Positions 24,918 to 33,510 of a stretch of DNA of 35,159 nt are shown here, one piece after another. The DNA is from Gammaproteobacteria bacterium (GTDB lineage: Bacteria; Pseudomonadota; Gammaproteobacteria; Arenicellales; Poriferihabitantaceae), in NCBI GenBank assembly GCA_011523765.1, contig WTGA01000038.1, positions 1 through 35,159 on the forward strand, given 5' to 3'. The number at the start of each line of letters is the position of its first letter. Within the stretch, counting starts at the first letter, position 1. The notes under the pieces are model-generated. The model worked only from the letters and a program-made list of their open reading frames with translations. It did not search any database and had not been told where the DNA came from. The position numbers and the translations under genes were made by a program.

Positions 24918-25754
24918 TCAGGTTGCCCTGCCCCAGAACAGCTTTCTCACCTTTTCGCTGTTCACCCTCCCCGGCTCTTCAGCAAAACAAAGCACCGGAA
25001 CCAGTCTTGGAGTGGGACCTGAAACCCGGGTTACCCGGTGCAGTGTCTGTTTCCCACCAAATATCAGCAGGGTCCCTGGCACAAAGGGCAAATTCTCAAC
25101 GCCACTTCGGTTTCCATGCAATACACTGCCGACCATTGATTGTTCGTTTTCCATCCCCCGGATCCGGGGCACATATTCAAACTCTCCGCCCTGCTCGGGT
25201 GACTGGAGCATCAGTGTGACGGAGTACTCAGACTCGTCGAAATGCCATCCATGCTCGCCGCCCTCCACAAACACGTTAATGGAACACGCACCCATCGGGT
25301 CCGAAAACCGGTAAAAGGGAGACTTGCCCAATACACGTCCTATAAAATCTTTCAGGGGATCCCAAAGATATATCTGGTTGAGGAGCGACCCGGGATCAAT
25401 CCGGTCATAGGGGATGGAACCCACCACGGTCCTTTCCATGGTATGTTCCACTGAACCGGGACCCTTGGGGCAATCGGGCGTATCCAGGTAAGCATTGTGG
25501 GAGTTATCGCAGAAATACGCACTGTCCATCCACTGGCTGGCCTCCCCGGCCAGGATATCCAGCGCTGATGGAAGGATGAATTCCGGGAGCTCACAGATAC
25601 CCGTACGCCGATAGACCTGCCGGCAATCCGCAATAAATTCGTCTTCCAGCGATTCATCCGCGCCATAAAACGGATATTTCCCAAGGTTGATACACTCATT
25701 CATAGGCTCAACGGGTCCTCTTCTTCCCCCTTGCAATGGCTCTTTGTTCTCCAT
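24918..25754 (-). CDS. 2-oxoglutarate/Fe(II) oxygenase, HalD/BesD-like with hydroxylase-type triad
   Basis: A 278-residue double-stranded beta-helix oxygenase. The HxD motif is GWHFDESEYSVTLML (His171, Asp173), then GGEFEYVPRIRG; the distal His239 is in QTLHRVTRVSG and the 2-oxoglutarate Arg250 in PTPRLVPVLCF. The layout, especially GEFEYVP, resembles the HalD/BesD group of amino-acid halogenases and hydroxylases. In halogenases the Asp is Gly; here Asp is retained, so hydroxylation is predicted. It starts three bases after the stop of the methyltransferase gene, forming a two-gene operon. The substrate is probably a free amino acid or amine, by inference. Confidence 0.75.
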   Translation of the reverse strand: MENKEPLQGGRRGPVEPMNECINLGKYPFYGADESLEDEFIADCRQVYRRTGICELPEFILPSALDILAGEASQWMDSAYFCDNSHNAYLDTPDCPKGPGSVEHTMERTVVGSIPYDRIDPGSLLNQIYLWDPLKDFIGRVLGKSPFYRFSDPMGACSINVFVEGGEHGWHFDESEYSVTLMLQSPEQGGEFEYVPRIRGMENEQSMVGSVLHGNRSGVENLPFVPGTLLIFGGKQTLHRVTRVSGPTPRLVPVLCFAEEPGRVNSEKVRKLFWGRAT

Positions 25755-25757
25755 GGC

Positions 25758-26531
25758 TCACCCGGGAGTGCGGGCCCGGAAATGACCCTGGCCAATCCCT
25801 CCTTCGGCAAAGGCCCGCGCCCGGGTCCGGGTCCAATCCAGACAGGTTTCATATCCTTCGTCGCCCAATATTCCGGTCAGTTTGGCCTTTAACTCACCCT
25901 GCACCCGGTTGACGGCACTTTGGGACAGTTGATGAATGAATCCGGTCCGGTCAGACAGTGAAAACTGCTCAAACCCGCTGTCCTCAAAAGCGGACACGAA
26001 TTCATGCCGGTCGACAAAATGAAAATTGAGCCCCCGTTCCCGCAACAAGCGGTCCCATTGCCGATAGGAAGCATTGTCTTCCAGCTTCAGCCATTCGCAT
26101 CCGGCAACGACGGCTCCTGCCTTCAACACTCTTTTGACTTCTCCCAAAAATGGCCGCAGTTCCAACAAGTGGCAGGTCACCGCGGTCAAATACACCAGGT
26201 CGAAAGTGCCCTTTTCAAACGGCAACAGCCCGGGTTCGATTTTCTGCAGGACGACCTGGCTTTCCAGGTCATACTTCCGGACCAGCGCTGCAGCACGTTC
26301 CAGCACCTGGCTGTCAATATCCACCCCGGTCACGGACCCTGCCCGATGGTCCCTGGCCAAGGTGACACTTGCCCCTCCCAGCCCGCATCCAAGGTCGAGT
26401 ATGGATTTACCCGCCAGATCGACACCATCCACAATGGCCGCCACCTCATCGTCACCACCTGCCGAAAGATATCCCTCACCATAAATCAGCTCCATGGTAG
26501 CGATATTTTCTGCGCTGTAGTTGTTCGACAT
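25758..26531 (-). CDS. SAM-dependent methyltransferase (phosphoethanolamine/amine N-methyltransferase-like)
   Basis: A class I methyltransferase of 257 residues; the ATG at 26531 (MSNNYSAENIATMELIYGEG) is chosen over the longer track start. The SAM motif is ILDLGCGLGGASVTLA and the acidic motif II is VTGVDIDS. The N-terminal YGEGYLSAGG pattern is shared with phosphoethanolamine and related amine N-methyltransferases. It is the first gene of a pair with the HxD oxygenase. The pair could make or modify a methylated, hydroxylated amine. An O- or C-methyl acceptor is not excluded. Confidence 0.78.
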   Translation of the reverse strand: MSNNYSAENIATMELIYGEGYLSAGGDDEVAAIVDGVDLAGKSILDLGCGLGGASVTLARDHRAGSVTGVDIDSQVLERAAALVRKYDLESQVVLQKIEPGLLPFEKGTFDLVYLTAVTCHLLELRPFLGEVKRVLKAGAVVAGCEWLKLEDNASYRQWDRLLRERGLNFHFVDRHEFVSAFEDSGFEQFSLSDRTGFIHQLSQSAVNRVQGELKAKLTGILGDEGYETCLDWTRTRARAFAEGGIGQGHFRARTPG

Positions 26532-27309
26532 GGTGACAAGATTTCGGAAATGACCGGTTCCCCGGATCATAATGACAAGATGCAAAATAGTCCATTCATC
26601 GGCCATGTTTGTCCGCTGTCCGGCCAATCCGGCAATACGCGGGGTTTCAGGGTCAGCAATGACAGGACCCGGATATCACTGTCAACATGGTCCCGGGAAT
26701 ATCCCTCCCTGGACCAGCCAATCTGCCCGGGGTCTTGTGCCGTCGCTCCGATGAAGACCTGGGCTCCAGCACGCACTCCGATTCCTTTGTCATCCATCTG
26801 TGACCGGCACTTCGTTCCGGCAGACCCCAGGCCATCTTCAAGTTTGAACGGGAAATCGGCAAGAATGCGACCGCAGTGTCCATCCGTCCTGCAGGGCACC
26901 CTGCCCTGGTACAGACCACTTCATCCGGCGGCACGCTCACCGGCATCGGTTTTACCGCCCAGGGAAAATTTGCAGTATCCTGCTGTCGACGTAGTCGGGC
27001 CGCTATGGCAATCCCGGTGTAAACCACCTGTTTGAAGGCATTGACGATGAAATACCGGATGATTTCGGGGTTTGCGATCATGGTGCGAACGGGTTCGAGC
27101 TGGACCGTGCGGACATGGTTTGCCAACGAAACCGGGCCGCATCCAGATTATTTTCTGCTGATTCCATTCCGTTCTGTGGTAGCCTTCCGGTCAATAACAG
27201 GAAAAACCATACCAGCCGATTATCGGGAAATATGCTACATGATTTCGACCACCGATAGTCCTCCTGTCGAACGGGGGATCGATGGCATACCCGGTCATCA
27301 CCACCTGAA
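26532..27309. other. 778-base divergent intergenic region with possible decayed coding sequence
   Basis: No convincing intact gene. On the minus strand two overlapping frames (26653-27126 and 26567-26899) each hold a stretch with a protein-like composition, for example NPEIIRYFIVNAFKQVVY in one frame and GVRAGAQVFIGATAQD in the other. Read together they could be a frameshifted old gene, but I recognise no family. The region must also hold the promoters of the methyltransferase operon and of the EutA-like gene. Confidence 0.35.
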
Positions 27310-28134
27310 GTGAACGCACGCAACATGAAACCCGCACAGTCAGTACCCGACGAGGCAATGACGCTCATCGAACACCTCCCCCATGACCTGGATGGCGGAA
27401 TCGCGAGCCGGGCCAGTATCGGGTTGATTGTACTGGCCACCGACTACACCATCGAATATGAATGGCGGCGGATATTCCATGCAGTAAACGGTGTCGCGGT
27501 CTATCACAGCCGCATTCCGAATGACGATGAGATCACTCCGGACAATCTCAGGGCGATGGCACCCCGTATCACCGATTCGACATCCCTGATCACCCCGGAT
27601 ACCCCGCTGGATGTCGTTGCCTATGGCTGCACTTCCGCCTCCATGGCCATCGGCGAGGAAACGGTGTTTGAGCAGATCAGGAAAGCGGAACCTGGTGCAA
27701 AATGCACTACCCCCATCACGGCTGCATTGGAGGCATTCAAGGCCTTCAACGCAAAACGGATTGGTGTTTTGACCCCCTATCCCGCGGATGTCAATCGAAT
27801 TGTCGCCGGGTATATGGCCGGCAAGGGAATCGACGTGCCCGTCTTCGGATCGTTCAACGAGGACCTGGATACGCGCGTATCCCGTATCTCCCCGGCTTCC
27901 ATTGAAAACGGGGTCCGGGAACTGGCCAGACAGGCCTGCGTCGATGCCATATTCGTCTCGTGCACCTCGGTACGGCTCGTTGATGCCTGCAAAGAGATGG
28001 AAGGCCAGCTGGGCATCCCGCTCACCTCTTCCAACCATGCCATGGCCTGGCATGCCATGCGGCTGGCGGGAATCGAGGACCGGTTGACTGAATTCGGATC
28101 ATTGTATGGGCTTTCGACGGCAATGACCGCCTGA
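27310..28134 (+). CDS. Asp/Glu racemase-family protein (maleate isomerase/EutA/arylmalonate decarboxylase-like)
   Basis: A 274-residue protein (GTG start, with ATG at 27325 as alternative) of the two-domain Asp/Glu racemase fold. The paired catalytic cysteines are visible in VAYGCTSASMAIG (Cys107) and FVSCTSVRLVDA (Cys218). The opening IGLIVLATDYTIEYEWRRI and TPDTPLDVVAYGCTS resemble maleate cis-trans isomerase and the ectoine-cluster protein EutA. Such enzymes use the two cysteines for isomerisation, racemisation or decarboxylation of small dicarboxylates. It points toward the minus-strand O-methyltransferase and is followed by a possible terminator. Confidence 0.8.
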   Translation: MNARNMKPAQSVPDEAMTLIEHLPHDLDGGIASRASIGLIVLATDYTIEYEWRRIFHAVNGVAVYHSRIPNDDEITPDNLRAMAPRITDSTSLITPDTPLDVVAYGCTSASMAIGEETVFEQIRKAEPGAKCTTPITAALEAFKAFNAKRIGVLTPYPADVNRIVAGYMAGKGIDVPVFGSFNEDLDTRVSRISPASIENGVRELARQACVDAIFVSCTSVRLVDACKEMEGQLGIPLTSSNHAMAWHAMRLAGIEDRLTEFGSLYGLSTAMTA

Positions 28135-28159
28135 ATCGAGAGTCACCGGGTCTGGCCGG

Positions 28160-28188
28160 GACCGGAGAAGGACACCGGTCTATTTTTT
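28160..28188 (+). terminator. putative rho-independent terminator after the EutA-like gene
   Basis: GACCGG and CCGGTC form a 6-bp stem with a 9-base loop, followed by TATTTTTT. It begins about 25 bases after the stop of the racemase-family gene and overlaps the last bases of the convergent O-methyltransferase gene. The stem is short, so confidence is moderate. Confidence 0.5.
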
Positions 28189-28842
28189 CCGGGCAAGAAA
28201 CAGGCCGTCACCCACCGCCACCATGGCAATGTCCACCCGGTCATCACTGGAAATGTGCCGGTTAATCGCTCGTATGGCCACGGTACTTTCCTCGTTGTTT
28301 CCGTCATCAATGACGGCACCCCCCCAGAAAACATTGTCGACAATGATCAATCCATTGCGCCGCACCAGCCGGACGGCTCGCTCATAGTATTTCCCGTAGT
28401 TCAGCTTGTCCGCGTCAATGAAAACCAGGTCGGCGTGACCTTCCAGGCCACCGGACAACAGGTCATCCAGCGTATCCAGCGCGGGACCGATTCTCAGTTC
28501 GATCTTTCCGGCCACGCCCGCCTGTTTCCAGAAGCTCTTTCCGATGTCCGTCCACTCGGTGCTGAGGTCACAGGCAATCACCCTGCCGTCATCGGGCAAG
28601 GCCTGGGCCATGCACAAGGTGCTGTAACCCGTGAACGTGCCGACCTCAATCACGACCTTTGCGTTGATCAGCTTTACCAGCATTGCCATGAACTGCCCCT
28701 GGTCAGGTGAAATCTGCATCTCTGCCATTTCCATTTCCCGGGTGACTTCCCTCAATTGTCTTGATGCATCCGATTCGCGGACCGAAATCGATACCAGGTA
28801 TTCATACAGCGCTGCCTGATGGGTTAACGGGTTTTTGGGCAC
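28180..28842 (-). CDS. O-methyltransferase (class I, catechol/CCoAOMT-like, Methyltransf_3)
   Basis: A 220-residue SAM-dependent O-methyltransferase. Marks are EVGTFTGYSTLCMAQAL (SAM loop), VFIDADKLNYGKYYE (the metal-binding Asp) and LIIVDNVFWGGAV. They are typical of the caffeoyl-CoA/catechol O-methyltransferase family, which needs a divalent metal and methylates vicinal hydroxyls. It is the third gene of the minus-strand M24-VOC-OMT operon, 10 bases after the VOC gene. The acceptor is unknown. Confidence 0.88.
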   Translation of the reverse strand: MPKNPLTHQAALYEYLVSISVRESDASRQLREVTREMEMAEMQISPDQGQFMAMLVKLINAKVVIEVGTFTGYSTLCMAQALPDDGRVIACDLSTEWTDIGKSFWKQAGVAGKIELRIGPALDTLDDLLSGGLEGHADLVFIDADKLNYGKYYERAVRLVRRNGLIIVDNVFWGGAVIDDGNNEESTVAIRAINRHISSDDRVDIAMVAVGDGLFLARKK

Positions 28843-28852
28843 GGTCTTCCTC

Positions 28853-29527
28853 CTATCTTTGGGTGATGCTCGAAATCACGATTTCCCCATGGGGGCCATC
28901 CACGACGAGTTCCATGTACGGTGAAACGGAGTCCTCAATCTCATGAATATCCACCAGGGAGCCGGCCCCGATTGATTTCAGTGCCTCTTCGAGCCATTGG
29001 CGGCGTGGATGATACAAACGGAAGGATTTGAACTGGCAATCCGGTTGGGACATCTGTTCAGATGGATGAAAGTCAACCAGCCATTCAATACAAAGAGGAA
29101 TGAAGCCAGCACCGGGCATCCCGCCATCCTCTGTCAAAGCCACCTTCCACTTCAGGTGATCCCGGCGTGCTTCCACAACGGTGCCAAGGGGAAGGTCTGA
29201 ACCCGACAGCAGGGAATCCAGCGAGTCCGTATTCACCGCCCAGGTCAACAATTTCGGGCCGCAGTCGAGAGAGTTCCGGACATGGGGATCATCCAGGCCA
29301 AACCATCGGGGACGGGACGGCGCCCGCATTTCGGGATGAATGGCGATCACTTCAAGATACACACCATGGCCCAGCGACATGACCTTGTTGAAGGTTCCCA
29401 TCATGTCGTGGACGCCGCCATCCGGAATGGTAATTCCCATTTTTTCGTGGATGTAGGCGGCCCCCTGCTCCAGGGTCCTGGCCGCGATGACAATATGGTC
29501 CAACCGGGTCGGCATGAGCGGAGTCAT
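28853..29527 (-). CDS. VOC/glyoxalase-like domain protein
   Basis: A 224-residue protein of the glyoxalase-like family (PF13468 type). The N-terminus RLDHIVIAARTLEQGAAYIHEKMG, then GTFNKVMSLGHGVYLEVIAI, is characteristic. The later half has EWLVDFHPSEQMSQ. The conserved His in LDHIV and Glu in YLEVI suggest a metal site. The ATG overlaps the stop of the M24 gene (ATGA), showing coupling. VOC folds act in isomerisation, epimerisation or ring-opening reactions. No specific substrate can be named. Confidence 0.85.
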   Translation of the reverse strand: MTPLMPTRLDHIVIAARTLEQGAAYIHEKMGITIPDGGVHDMMGTFNKVMSLGHGVYLEVIAIHPEMRAPSRPRWFGLDDPHVRNSLDCGPKLLTWAVNTDSLDSLLSGSDLPLGTVVEARRDHLKWKVALTEDGGMPGAGFIPLCIEWLVDFHPSEQMSQPDCQFKSFRLYHPRRQWLEEALKSIGAGSLVDIHEIEDSVSPYMELVVDGPHGEIVISSITQR

Positions 29528-30765
29528 TCAATCATACAGAGTCCATACGGAATCTCTTCGGTCGCTCTGACCACCCTGTCTTCGTAGAAAAGAAAGGATT
29601 CCACAACAAAGAAGGCACCGGCCTGGTCGGGCAGAAATACCTGGATTTCAAAGTTGACCGCCGTATTGGCTTCAAAAATCCTGTCCGCATTCTTCTGCGA
29701 CAGCGGGTCGTAGACAAAATTTCCCACCCAGTCGGAAAAAAAGCCGATCCCCATTTCATATCCCCCCACCCAGCCCCTGCTATCCCACAATCCCTGCTCT
29801 TCATAATACCGTTTCACCCGCTCATTGAGTTCGCGCACCGGCAGATTGGGCCACAAACAGTCATTGGCCACTGCCATGGCCCCGGCTGCACGTTCGGCCG
29901 CTTCCAGCACCCTGGGCGCCGGGGGTCCCACATGAAATGTCCGGGCAGCGTTGACATGGTACCGTTTATACACCCCGCACAAATCCAGTGTCACGACCTC
30001 GCCGCTCCGGATTTTCTTTCTCGTCGATACTCCGTGGGTTGCACAGGTCTTTTTGCCCGAAAGTACCGGCATCATCATCCCCGGCAATTCGCCGCCCGCC
30101 GAGGCCATTGCCCGGATCACCTCCCCCTGCACCGCCAGTTCGGTTGCATCCGGTCGGATGGCCAGGCCTGCAGCGGCCTGACCGATGGTCGCAATGCGTG
30201 CTGCCTCCTCGAGACAGGCCATTTCCGCCGGGGACTTTTTCCAGCGCACCTCCCGCAAGACATGGCTGCCATCGACCACTTTCGCGCCTGCGCGCTCCAT
30301 TCTGGACTGGATTAACTCGCTGACCACGCGGTTGGGTCGCATGGCCCAATATTCAAGCCCTACCGTACCGTTCAGCCATCCCTCTGCCTTGAGTTCGTCG
30401 GCAATGAACCGGGTGCCATCCCGATAACTTTCCGGAGGAAAATAACGGACATCTCCATCCACTGAAAACATCCTGGTCAGGAAGGCCTCCCGTTCGGATT
30501 CAAAATGAATGAACCCGTCATGGTCCACATGCACGGCGAAACCATTGGACGGCGGCCATTCGACCGGACTTTCGGTTTGATACCACATGCATCGGTAACC
30601 GCTCAGGTAGTACATGCTTTCCGGGGATGTCAAAAAGAGGCAGTCGATTTCTTCTCTCGCCATCACTGCCCTGATCCGGAACAAGCGCTGATCAAATTCC
30701 TCTTGGGGAAATGCCGGCTCCCGGTCCGGCACGGCATCAAAATAAATTTCGTCTCGATACGGCAT
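29524..30765 (-). CDS. M24-family hydrolase with non-canonical metal site (ectoine hydrolase/creatinase-like)
   Basis: A 413-residue pita-bread-fold protein. The N-terminal creatinase domain (FLTSPESMYYLSGYRCMWYQ) is followed by the catalytic domain. In true metallo-aminopeptidases of this family two Asp lie 11 residues apart. Here the first is present (Asp261 in VTLDLCG) but the second is Asn (Asn272 in YHVNAARTF). The usual metal-binding His is replaced by Tyr in GGYEMGIGFFSDW. The two late Glu remain (NFEIQVF, VVESFLF). The RYH...RTF and GYxxGI...DW patterns parallel ectoine hydrolase (DoeA), a C-N hydrolase that departs from the metal-peptidase pattern. I therefore predict hydrolysis of a small cyclic or amidino compound rather than peptides. 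Operon leader, divergent from the PhyH gene. Confidence 0.78.
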   Translation of the reverse strand: MPYRDEIYFDAVPDREPAFPQEEFDQRLFRIRAVMAREEIDCLFLTSPESMYYLSGYRCMWYQTESPVEWPPSNGFAVHVDHDGFIHFESEREAFLTRMFSVDGDVRYFPPESYRDGTRFIADELKAEGWLNGTVGLEYWAMRPNRVVSELIQSRMERAGAKVVDGSHVLREVRWKKSPAEMACLEEAARIATIGQAAAGLAIRPDATELAVQGEVIRAMASAGGELPGMMMPVLSGKKTCATHGVSTRKKIRSGEVVTLDLCGVYKRYHVNAARTFHVGPPAPRVLEAAERAAGAMAVANDCLWPNLPVRELNERVKRYYEEQGLWDSRGWVGGYEMGIGFFSDWVGNFVYDPLSQKNADRIFEANTAVNFEIQVFLPDQAGAFFVVESFLFYEDRVVRATEEIPYGLCMIE

Positions 30766-30790
30766 TTCGCATTGTCAGCCTGAAAATGAT

Positions 30791-30819
30791 AGTGTAAATC
30801 AAATCCCGGACTGTGTTAA
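30791..30819 (-). promoter_or_regulatory. promoter of the M24-VOC-OMT operon
   Basis: On the minus strand TTAACA (30819-30814) and TACACT (30796-30791) are 17 bases apart. The start codon of the M24 gene lies about 25 bases beyond the -10 box. This is a reasonable sigma-70-type promoter in the 173-bp divergent region. Confidence 0.5.
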
Positions 30820-30848
30820 CCTGAACGAGGCGGCATGGGATGAATGCC

Positions 30849-30885
30849 GTCACCTATTGATCCGCAAAAGGTGACCGAGTACATT
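30849..30885 (+). promoter_or_regulatory. promoter and inverted-repeat operator of the PhyH-ThDP-FMN operon
   Basis: TTGATC (30857-30862) and TACATT (30880-30885) are 17 bases apart. A 7-bp inverted repeat, GTCACCT (30849-30855) and AGGTGAC (30869-30875) with a 13-base centre, spans the -35 box and spacer. This is a plausible operator for a dimeric repressor or activator. A clear GGAGG ribosome site follows upstream of the PhyH ATG. The regulator gene is not in the window. Confidence 0.5.
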
Positions 30886-30938
30886 CTTCAAACCATTGGT
30901 TCGTTCCGTTTAACCCTTCCTGCCTCAGCGGAGGAAAC

Positions 30939-31790
30939 ATGCATTCAGCGACCCCCAATCCGATCACACAGGCCTACCAGCGTGATGGTTTCTTCTTTCC
31001 CGTTGACACCATGTCAAGGGAACAGGCCGGGGCATACCGAAAAGAACTGGAGGAAGTAGAAAGTCGCGCCTCAGCCGAACCGGGGCGATACAATACGGCA
31101 ATCTGGTTCACCAATGCCAATTTTGTCCTCCCCTTTGTGGATGAAATCAGTCGACTGCCCACTATTCTCGAGCCGGTAAAGTCCGTACTCGGGCCCAACA
31201 TTCTGGTCTGGAATGCAAGTTTTTTCATCAAGGAGCCCCATACTCCGGACTTTGTCAGCTGGCACCAGGACCTCAAATACTGGGGGCTCACGGATTCCGG
31301 GGAAGTGACCGCGTGGGTCGCACTGTCCGATGCGGATGTCCGAAGCGGTTGCATGCGGTTTGTGGCCGGCAGCCATGAAACCGGTCTGCTGGATCACCGG
31401 GATACTTTTGCCGATGAAAATCTCCTCAGCCGGGGCCAGGAACTGGCCGTTGAGGTGGATGAAAGCAAAGCGGTCGATGTAGTGCTGGAGCCCGGACAGA
31501 TGTCGCTGCACCATGGACACACCTTTCATGCTTCCCATCCCAACCAGTCGGATGACAGACGGATCGGGCTGGCCATCCGGTACATCACCACGGAAATGGC
31601 ACAGCGTGACGGCATCCGGCCCTATGCCCACCTTGTTGCCGGAGAAGACCACTGCGGAAACTTTCAGTTGTTATCCGGACCAATCGAAACCATGGCCCGG
31701 CATAACGTCGAACTCGCGGTTGAAAATATAAAAATGGTCGAAAATTTTTTCTATGAAGAAGCGGCGATGCCCGGCAAAGCCCTGCGATAA
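30939..31790 (+). CDS. phytanoyl-CoA dioxygenase-family (PhyH) 2-oxoglutarate oxygenase
   Basis: A 283-residue PhyH-family non-heme iron oxygenase behind a GGAGGAAAC ribosome site. The iron triad is visible: His109 and Asp111 in VSWHQDLKYWGL, and His197 in HTFHASHPNQSDDRR with the 2-oxoglutarate Arg208. EVTAWVALSDAD and RSGCMRFVAGSHE are standard PhyH core. PhyH members hydroxylate acyl-CoAs, ectoine, phosphonates or other small molecules; the sequence does not show the EctD signature as I recall it. It heads a plus-strand operon with a ThDP lyase and a 2-hydroxyacid oxidase. A 2-hydroxylated product would therefore be a natural intermediate. Confidence 0.88.
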   Translation: MHSATPNPITQAYQRDGFFFPVDTMSREQAGAYRKELEEVESRASAEPGRYNTAIWFTNANFVLPFVDEISRLPTILEPVKSVLGPNILVWNASFFIKEPHTPDFVSWHQDLKYWGLTDSGEVTAWVALSDADVRSGCMRFVAGSHETGLLDHRDTFADENLLSRGQELAVEVDESKAVDVVLEPGQMSLHHGHTFHASHPNQSDDRRIGLAIRYITTEMAQRDGIRPYAHLVAGEDHCGNFQLLSGPIETMARHNVELAVENIKMVENFFYEEAAMPGKALR

Positions 31791-31836
31791 TGCCCATTTT
31801 CCCGATTCAACCCAACTCACGAACCAATTCAATCCT

Positions 31837-33492
31837 ATGAACGGTGCCGACTTAATTGCCGAAATACTGAAAAAGGAAGGGGTGGAATTCATCCCCGCAT
31901 TTCCACATTCCGATATTCTGGACAGTGCAGCGAAAATCGGGATTCGGCCGATCATAGTCCGCCAGGAACGTCAGGCCCTGCATATCGCAGATGGCTACTC
32001 CCGGATGAGTGCAGGCCGGAAGATCGGGTGCACCACGGTTCAATACGGCCCGGGGTCAGAAAACGCCATGGGTGCGGTGGCCCAATGCTACGCAGACAAC
32101 GTTCCCATCCTGCACATCCCCGGAGGCTATGCCAGAAATGATGCCTGCGTTTCTCCCAATTTCCGGGCATCCCGCAACATGCAGCATATCAACAAGTGGT
32201 GCGAAACGGTTCCTCACGCCGGGCGCATCCCCCAAATGATGCAAAATGCATTCGCTATTGTCAGAAATGGCCGGCCCGGCCCGGTGACCCTGGAAGTCCC
32301 CGCAGACCTGTTCATCGAGGAAGTGGGAAGCGAACTGGCCGATTCATACAAGATACAGTCCCGTTCAACACCGGTTGCCGATATCAGCCAGATCAGTGAA
32401 TTGACCGCAATCCTGCTGAAGGCCAAAAATCCCCTGATTATTGCCGGCCAGGGTATCCTCTATGCCCAGGCATCGGAAGAACTGGTGCGCCTGGCCGAAC
32501 TCGCCAGAATACCGGTCGCATCGACCTTGAACGGCAAGAGCGCCTTTCCTGAAAACCATCCACTTGCATTGGGTTGTGCCGGAGGCGCACGACCCGACCC
32601 GGTCAATGACTTCCTCAACCGGGCCGACCTCATCATCGGCCTGGGGACCAGCTTTACCAAGTCGGACTACATCACCCCATTTCCGACCCGGGGCAAAACA
32701 CTGGTCCAGCTAACGAATTATGAAGGTGATCTTTCCAAGGACTACCCGGTCGAACTGGGGATTCTCGGTGATGCAAAGCCGACTCTGGCGGCCCTGACCA
32801 ACATTCTTTCCGCCAATGCGGACACCCTGCGGAATCTCCGGCCGGAAATCACGTCGGAGGTGCGGGAAAGAAAGGCCGTTTTCATCAAGAAGTGGCTGCC
32901 TCTTCTGTCATCGGATGAAGAACCCATCAATCCGTACCGGGTCATCCGGGACCTGATGCACACTGTCGACCGCAGGAAAACCGTCGTCACGCACGAAGCG
33001 GGATCCCCCCGGGACCAACTGACACCATTTTGGGAGTCCATTGTCCCCCACGGGTACATCGGCTGGGGCAAAACCACCCAGCTCGGTATGAGCCTGGGAC
33101 TGGTCCAGGGTGCGAAACTGGCAAAACCGGACTGGTCCTGCGTGAACATAATGGGAGACGCGGCCATTGGGATGGTGGGGATGGACCTGGAAACCGGGGT
33201 CCGGTGCGGCATCCCCACCTTGACCATCGTGTTCAAAAACAGCGTGATGGGCGGGTATACACAGTACCATCCTGTGGCCACGGAAAAATACGGTATCCAC
33301 AAACTGGGCGGCGACTATGCCAACCTTGCCACCGCACTGGGGGCCTATGGAGAACGGGTGGAAAAAGCCATGGAAATCGTCCCGGCAATCCAGCGTGGCC
33401 TGGACGAAAATACCCGGGGGCGACCTGCCCTGATTGAGGTCATCACCAAGGAAGAATCCCGGATGGCGAAAAACCTGCCCGACTTTTCCTGA
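31837..33492 (+). CDS. thiamine-diphosphate-dependent lyase/decarboxylase (acetolactate synthase-like)
   Basis: A 551-residue three-domain ThDP enzyme; the start at ATG 31837 (MNGADLIAEILKKEGVEFI) is preferred over the longer track start. The proton-relay Glu44 is in VRQERQALHIADGYSR. The ThDP/Mg motif runs from GDAAIGMVGMDLETG (Asp441) to FKNS (Asn468). The middle domain has PLIIAGQGILY. The family includes acetolactate synthase, oxalyl-CoA decarboxylase, 2-hydroxyacyl-CoA lyase and benzoylformate decarboxylase. No acetolactate synthase small subunit is nearby and the context is catabolic, so a lyase or 2-oxoacid decarboxylase is more likely. The substrate class is inferred from neighbours only. 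Confidence 0.85.
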   Translation: MNGADLIAEILKKEGVEFIPAFPHSDILDSAAKIGIRPIIVRQERQALHIADGYSRMSAGRKIGCTTVQYGPGSENAMGAVAQCYADNVPILHIPGGYARNDACVSPNFRASRNMQHINKWCETVPHAGRIPQMMQNAFAIVRNGRPGPVTLEVPADLFIEEVGSELADSYKIQSRSTPVADISQISELTAILLKAKNPLIIAGQGILYAQASEELVRLAELARIPVASTLNGKSAFPENHPLALGCAGGARPDPVNDFLNRADLIIGLGTSFTKSDYITPFPTRGKTLVQLTNYEGDLSKDYPVELGILGDAKPTLAALTNILSANADTLRNLRPEITSEVRERKAVFIKKWLPLLSSDEEPINPYRVIRDLMHTVDRRKTVVTHEAGSPRDQLTPFWESIVPHGYIGWGKTTQLGMSLGLVQGAKLAKPDWSCVNIMGDAAIGMVGMDLETGVRCGIPTLTIVFKNSVMGGYTQYHPVATEKYGIHKLGGDYANLATALGAYGERVEKAMEIVPAIQRGLDENTRGRPALIEVITKEESRMAKNLPDFS

Positions 33493-33510
33493 CGACCGGC
33501 GCTTCGGGGC

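Noticed and set aside
26004-27035. 343-residue plus-strand ORF
   Set aside because: Antisense to the methyltransferase gene over its first half, and compositionally unlike a protein in the rest.
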